A stretch of DNA of 64,000 nucleotides from Candidatus Nitrospira nitrificans. GTDB lineage: Bacteria; Nitrospirota; Nitrospiria; Nitrospirales; Nitrospiraceae. The stretch is from the NCBI RefSeq assembly GCF_001458775.1, contig NZ_CZPZ01000005.1, positions 1-64,000 of the forward strand, in the 5' to 3' direction. Under the pieces are notes generated by a model that did no database searches, had not been told where the DNA came from, and saw only the letters and a list, made by a program, of their open reading frames with translations. Shown one piece after another: positions 59,869 through 64,000 of the stretch. How positions within the stretch are numbered: the stretch's first letter is position 1; each line of letters begins with the position of its first letter. The position numbers and the translations under genes are program-made.

Positions 59869-60393
59869 CTAGGGATAGGTAATGGTCGAATGGACATCGT
59901 GCCCAGCGAGTTTGTCGCGTCCCCTCAAGCTCTTCAGTTCAACCAGAAAGTCGAGCCCGACAATCGTGCCACCAAGCTGACGAACAAGATGGATCGTTGC
60001 CTCTGCCGTCCCTCCTGTCGCCAATAGGTCGTCGACGATCAGCACAGGCTCTCCGATTTCGATCGCGTCACGGTGCACGGCTAGGCTGTTCTGCCCATAC
60101 TCAAGGCTGTATTTCACTTCGTAACAATCAGCCGGAAGTTTTCCAGGCTTTCGAACCGGGACAAATCCGGCCCCGAGACGGGCAGCAAGAATCCCGCCGA
60201 AAATAAATCCGCGAGACTCAATTCCGACCACCTTGGTAATCCCTCGATCCTGATACCGAGTCGTCAATTGGTCGGCAAGACTCTGAATCGCGGCAGGATT
60301 CTTCAGGAGCGTGGTGATGTCATAAAAGAGAATGCCGGGCTTCGGAAAGTCCGGCACTTCTCGAATGAGAGCCTGATAGTTGACGGTCGTCAC
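59869..60393 (-). CDS. apt: Adenine phosphoribosyltransferase
   Basis: A 174-aa salvage enzyme making AMP from adenine and PRPP. The PRPP motif is [40 protein letters not shown] and the N-terminal [20 protein letters not shown] are typical. Four bases separate it from the sigma-factor gene upstream. Confidence 0.95.
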   Translation of the reverse strand: MTTVNYQALIREVPDFPKPGILFYDITTLLKNPAAIQSLADQLTTRYQDRGITKVVGIESRGFIFGGILAARLGAGFVPVRKPGKLPADCYEVKYSLEYGQNSLAVHRDAIEIGEPVLIVDDLLATGGTAEATIHLVRQLGGTIVGLDFLVELKSLRGRDKLAGHDVHSTITYP

Positions 60394-60397
60394 GGGA

Positions 60398-61351
60398 TTA
60401 GAGCAAGTCTGCCTGTGTCATGGCTTTTCTGCCGATGGTGTTGCGAAGCCGAACCAACGCCGTCATCTCGATCTGTCGGACACGCTCACGAGTCAGTCCC
60501 ATGGTACGGCCGATTTCTTCGAGCGTCTTCGCCTCCTCTCCGTCGAGCCCGAACCGTGACACAATAACAGTTTGCTCTTTCTCAGGCAACTCCCTTACCC
60601 ATGCCATCAGTTCCGCCCTCCGCCGAACCCCGTCGGCGGTCTCATCGGGCAAGAGCCCGACCGGATCCTCGATCACATCGCGCAGAAAGGTGTCGGAGCT
60701 GTCATTGAGCGGGCTATCGAGCGAGCAGGTCGTGCGCACCAGCTGCTTGAGATCCAACACATCCTCTTCCGATGTCTTCATCTTCGCCGCCACTTCAGCC
60801 GCCCTTGGCTCCCGTCCAAGCTCCTGCACCAACTGTTCGACCCGATTCAGATACCGATTGAGGCGCTCCACCACGTGCACAGGAAGGCGCACCAGTTTTC
60901 CTTGATTGATGATCGCCCGTTCGATGTACTGCCGAATCCACCAGGATGCATAGGTGCTGAATCGGAATCCCCGTTTGTAATTGAATTTCTCGACTGCTTT
61001 GATCAGGCCTAAATTGCCTTCTTCTACGATGTCGGAAAACGGAAACCCCCGGTGCATGTAACGCTTCCCGATACTGATGACCAGCCGCAGATTCGATTCA
61101 ATCATCAGTTGTCGAGCTTGCTCATCGCCGGCCATGACCCGTTTACCAAGCTGCTGCTCTTGCTTGAAGGTCAGCAGGGTGGATCGGCGGACCTCCCGCA
61201 AATAGCTCTTGAGCGTGTCCAGTCCTTCCGATCGACCCGTTTCTCGTTCGCCCCGATCAGCTGCGTTCGCAGGTTCTGAGGCGTCCATGTCATCGGCAGT
61301 GTGCCGTCGAGCTTCGCTCAATCCGGACTCCTCGTCATCCTGTCGACTCAT
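60398..61351 (-). CDS. Sigma-70 family RNA polymerase sigma factor, RpoD/RpoS-like
   Basis: A 317-aa sigma factor with regions 1.2 to 4. Region 2 contains [20 protein letters not shown] and [18 protein letters not shown], region 3 follows, and region 4 ends with [20 protein letters not shown]. The short acidic N-terminus and total length are closer to RpoS-type or secondary RpoD-like factors than to the main housekeeping factor. ATG 61351 gives [10 protein letters not shown]. It may be the stress or stationary-phase sigma, but that is inference. Confidence 0.9.
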   Translation of the reverse strand: MSRQDDEESGLSEARRHTADDMDASEPANAADRGERETGRSEGLDTLKSYLREVRRSTLLTFKQEQQLGKRVMAGDEQARQLMIESNLRLVISIGKRYMHRGFPFSDIVEEGNLGLIKAVEKFNYKRGFRFSTYASWWIRQYIERAIINQGKLVRLPVHVVERLNRYLNRVEQLVQELGREPRAAEVAAKMKTSEEDVLDLKQLVRTTCSLDSPLNDSSDTFLRDVIEDPVGLLPDETADGVRRRAELMAWVRELPEKEQTVIVSRFGLDGEEAKTLEEIGRTMGLTRERVRQIEMTALVRLRNTIGRKAMTQADLL

Positions 61352-61364
61352 GGTTCCTCGTTCT

Positions 61365-61661
61365 CTAATACCAAATATCGAAGCGTGAATATCGACCGGT
61401 CGCGACGCTCCACTCCACATCAATCCTTCCGACATGCGAAGCCGGAGAACCGATTTTCAATTCCCGCAGGAGTGCTTCTATCACCGTTCTTCCACCCTCA
61501 ACCTCCAGCTCAACCCGACCATCGTCGAGATTGCGAACACCCCCCGACAGACCAAGTTGGACGGCGCTCCGTGCCGCGAACGCGCGAAATCCTACTCCCT
61601 GCACACGACCGACCACGAGAATGTGCGCTCGAACCGGCGCTTCATCGGCCGATTGAGTCAT
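61365..61661 (-). CDS. acyP: Acylphosphatase
   Basis: A 98-aa small alpha/beta enzyme hydrolysing acyl phosphates. The phosphate loop with its Arg is [16 protein letters not shown] and the catalytic Asn lies in [17 protein letters not shown]. Normal length. It starts about 13 bases ahead of the sigma-factor gene on the same strand. Confidence 0.92.
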   Translation of the reverse strand: MTQSADEAPVRAHILVVGRVQGVGFRAFAARSAVQLGLSGGVRNLDDGRVELEVEGGRTVIEALLRELKIGSPASHVGRIDVEWSVATGRYSRFDIWY

Positions 61662-62106
<445 letters not shown>

Positions 62107-62142
62107 ACAAGACCGAGCAGTGAAACTCAATGCGTGATTGTC

Positions 62143-63246
62143 TTACAAGAGAGGGGTAAAAGGCAACCCATGGGTAGCAGCCACACCCTGGTGAACAACT
62201 TTTCCATCTTTGAGATTGACACCCTTGGCCAACCCAGGATCAGCGCGAATCGCTCGGTCCACCCCGTCGGACGCGAGTCGAAGCAGATACGGCAGCGTCG
62301 CATTGGTCAGAGCGTAGGTGGATGTGCGAGGAACAATGCCCGGCATGTTGGCGACGCAATAATGCACGACGCCATCAACGATATAGACAGGCTCCGAGTG
62401 CGTCGTCGGTCTCGTCGTCTCGACACAGCCCCCCTGATCGACAGAAACATCCACGATCACCGACCCGGATTTCATCCGCGAGACCAGTGATCGCGACACC
62501 AGTTTCGGCGCCAAGGCGCCGGGAACCAACACGGCGCCGATGACAAGATCGGCTGAGCACACAGCCTCCTCGATGGAAGCGGAGCTCACGGCGCGCGTGA
62601 CGATTCGGCCTTGATACTGATCGTCGAGATACCTCAGCCGTTCAACATCCAAATTGATCACCGTAACCTGGGCTCCCATCCCGACCGCAATGCGAGTCGC
62701 CGAGCTCCCCACGACCCCAGCGCCTAGCACCACGACCTTGCCCGGTTCGGTCCCCGGAACCCCTCCCAACAATACACCCCGTCCCCCGTGGATTTTTTCC
62801 AGATATTGGGCTCCGATCTGCACCGACATCCGCCCGGCGATTTCACTCATGGGCTTGAGCATCGGAAGACTACCGTCCTTCAACTCAGTCGTTTCATACG
62901 CAACCGCCGTGACCTTCCTACGCAGGAGCTCTTTGGTCACATCCACCAGTGAGGCGAGATGCAAATAGGTGAACAGGACCTGGCCCGGACGGAACAGATG
63001 GCACTCGGAAAGCAACGGCTCTTTAACCTTCACAATCAAATCCGCTCTCTTGAATACCTCATCTTTCGAGCCGGCAACCGAGGCGCCGGCCTTACGGTAC
63101 TCGTCATCGCTAAATCCACTGCCCTGCCCGGCGAATGGTTCGAGCCAGACCTCATGCCCGCTCTGCCGGAGGATGGCTGCACCCTCCGGCGTCAGACTGA
63201 CACGATACTCATGATCTTTGATTTCCCTCGGGACACCGACCACCAT
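62143..63246 (-). CDS. ald: Alanine dehydrogenase
   Basis: A 367-aa NAD-dependent enzyme interconverting L-alanine and pyruvate plus ammonia. The start GVPREIKDHEYRVSLTPEGA, the substrate Lys region LIVKVKEPL and the Rossmann motif KVVVLGAGVVGSSATRIAVG are characteristic, as is VDVSVDQGGCVETTRPTTHS. Full length. It starts at 63246, with no co-directional neighbour for over 100 bases upstream. Confidence 0.95.
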   Translation of the reverse strand: MVVGVPREIKDHEYRVSLTPEGAAILRQSGHEVWLEPFAGQGSGFSDDEYRKAGASVAGSKDEVFKRADLIVKVKEPLLSECHLFRPGQVLFTYLHLASLVDVTKELLRRKVTAVAYETTELKDGSLPMLKPMSEIAGRMSVQIGAQYLEKIHGGRGVLLGGVPGTEPGKVVVLGAGVVGSSATRIAVGMGAQVTVINLDVERLRYLDDQYQGRIVTRAVSSASIEEAVCSADLVIGAVLVPGALAPKLVSRSLVSRMKSGSVIVDVSVDQGGCVETTRPTTHSEPVYIVDGVVHYCVANMPGIVPRTSTYALTNATLPYLLRLASDGVDRAIRADPGLAKGVNLKDGKVVHQGVAATHGLPFTPLL

Positions 63247-63416
63247 AAAAGATTCCCCCCTTCCGACGATGGGTGCTGTATGCCTACTCCTGCATTATAC
63301 CTCGATAGACCATGATACCCAGAATGATCGGGTTGATCGCCACACCATCTGCCCGTGGACAGTCTGGAAAAGCCTGTTGTAAGATGAGCCGTTCTGTATC
63401 GACGATTGAGGTGATG

Positions 63417-63800
63417 ATGGAGTCCTGGAACGAATCCTGTCAGGCCTGCGGAGCCGGCAACGGCCCGCTGACGAAGCTTTCACTGGGAAAAGATTTTTTC
63501 GGCCGCCCCTATGATCGTCTGTCGCCGTCGTCGGATCAAAGTCCGAAATGGTATTGCGCTCCCTGTTCGATGCACAAAAACTTACAACGGGATTTTCGGG
63601 ATATCTGCGCTGAGTTCGATAAGTTACGCGCTGGCCACATATCGGAACTCGCGAAGGGCGGTGAGTTTCGACGCGCGTCGTTGCGGCTCCAGGAAATCCT
63701 GACCCTGTTGAGCGCGACCCAGCGACAATCTCCGTTCTTAAGCGGTTATGACGTGACGCTATTGATGGAACGGCTCAATACCCTGACGATGCCGGTATAG
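63417..63800 (+). CDS. Small protein with two CxxC motifs, unknown function
   Basis: A 127-aa product. Two Cys pairs (CQAC near residue 8 and CAPC near residue 47) could bind one zinc or structural metal; the rest is helical. Start is uncertain: ATG 63417 has GAGG six bases upstream, and ATG 63384 or 63414 are alternatives. I do not recognise the family. It precedes the ferredoxin-like gene by 12 bases. Confidence 0.5.
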   Translation: MESWNESCQACGAGNGPLTKLSLGKDFFGRPYDRLSPSSDQSPKWYCAPCSMHKNLQRDFRDICAEFDKLRAGHISELAKGGEFRRASLRLQEILTLLSATQRQSPFLSGYDVTLLMERLNTLTMPV

Positions 63801-63812
63801 CTGCCTAACCCC

Positions 63813-64000
63813 ATGCCACCATTTCAACGACACATCTTTGTCTGTACGAATCAGCGCCCGAAAGACGATCCTCGCGGCTGTTGTGCGAACTTGGGTTCGG
63901 AAAAACTTCATGCGCACTTCAAGAATGAAACGAAGCGGTTGAATCTCAAAGGTCTTGTTCGCGCCAATAAAGCCGGCTGCCTCGACCATTGCGAGCTGGG
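63813..64000 (+). CDS. Thioredoxin-like [2Fe-2S] ferredoxin, truncated by window end
   Basis: The visible 62 codons begin MPPFQRHIFVCTNQRPKDDP and contain GCCANLGSEKL and KAGCLDHCE. Cys spacing resembles (2Fe-2S) ferredoxin proteins of the thioredoxin-like fold. The reading frame runs into the window edge, so the C-terminus is unseen. Confidence 0.82.
   Translation, partial: MPPFQRHIFVCTNQRPKDDPRGCCANLGSEKLHAHFKNETKRLNLKGLVRANKAGCLDHCEL

Overview
The window is a dense bacterial chromosome segment, probably from a Nitrospira-type member of the Nitrospirota. This taxonomic call is an inference from gene content: very long multi-domain copper oxidases, a MutL-like ATPase membrane cluster, KDO/heptose LPS genes of a diderm, and long hairpin intergenic repeats. 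No rRNA operon, prophage or CRISPR array is visible. Almost all long genes from 1 to 40.6 kb lie on the minus strand.

Region by region (minus strand unless stated). 1-1180: an IS5-type insertion sequence with both inverted repeats. 1359-14785: a copper/metal block built from two paralogous modules. Each module has a giant secreted multicopper oxidase (1581 and 1590 aa) followed by a small blue-copper-like protein. Two further secreted proteins and a SmbP-like metal-binding protein complete the block. 15512-23961: an eight-gene run with a MEMO-family protein, three membrane proteins, an FN3/DUF6754-like membrane protein, a barrel-sandwich (RnfC-like) protein, a MutL-type Hsp70/actin-fold ATPase and a 123-aa protein of unknown function. 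No mutase or B12-binding subunit is nearby, so this looks like an undescribed membrane complex. 24.0-29.9 kb: an accessory island with a duplicated promoter/leader, a small lipoprotein, a DUF433/DUF5615 toxin-antitoxin-like pair (plus strand) and a decayed STAND-type NTPase gene broken by at least four lesions.

30.1-40.6 kb: core envelope and housekeeping genes (plsY, a PHB-depolymerase-like lipoprotein, pgsA, kdsD, kdsA, pyrG, kdsB, rfaE1, lepB, lepA). The upstream end has a perfect consensus sigma-70 promoter, and two long hairpin repeats lie between genes. 40.8-43.4 kb (plus): bioA and lhgO. 43.4-54.6 kb: a pyrimidine operon (pyrR, pyrB, pyrC, membrane protein, carA, sppA, M48 protease, carB, greA, SAM hydroxide adenosyltransferase). 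It is headed by a promoter and a PyrR-type attenuator with a binding loop, an antiterminator and a T-tract terminator. 54.8-58.0 kb: a lipoprotein esterase, YqgE and two Sel1-repeat lipoproteins. 58.0-63.2 kb: cytochrome c, queC, a DksA-like protein, apt, an RpoD/RpoS-like sigma factor, acylphosphatase, tRNA-Pro(CGG) and alanine dehydrogenase. 63.4-64.0 kb (plus): a small cysteine-motif protein and the start of a thioredoxin-like [2Fe-2S] ferredoxin cut by the window end.

The most interesting items are the paired giant copper oxidases with cognate blue-copper proteins, the MutL-centred membrane cluster, the crossing inverted repeats upstream of the second oxidase, the PyrR attenuator with an embedded leader peptide, and the decayed STAND NTPase island.
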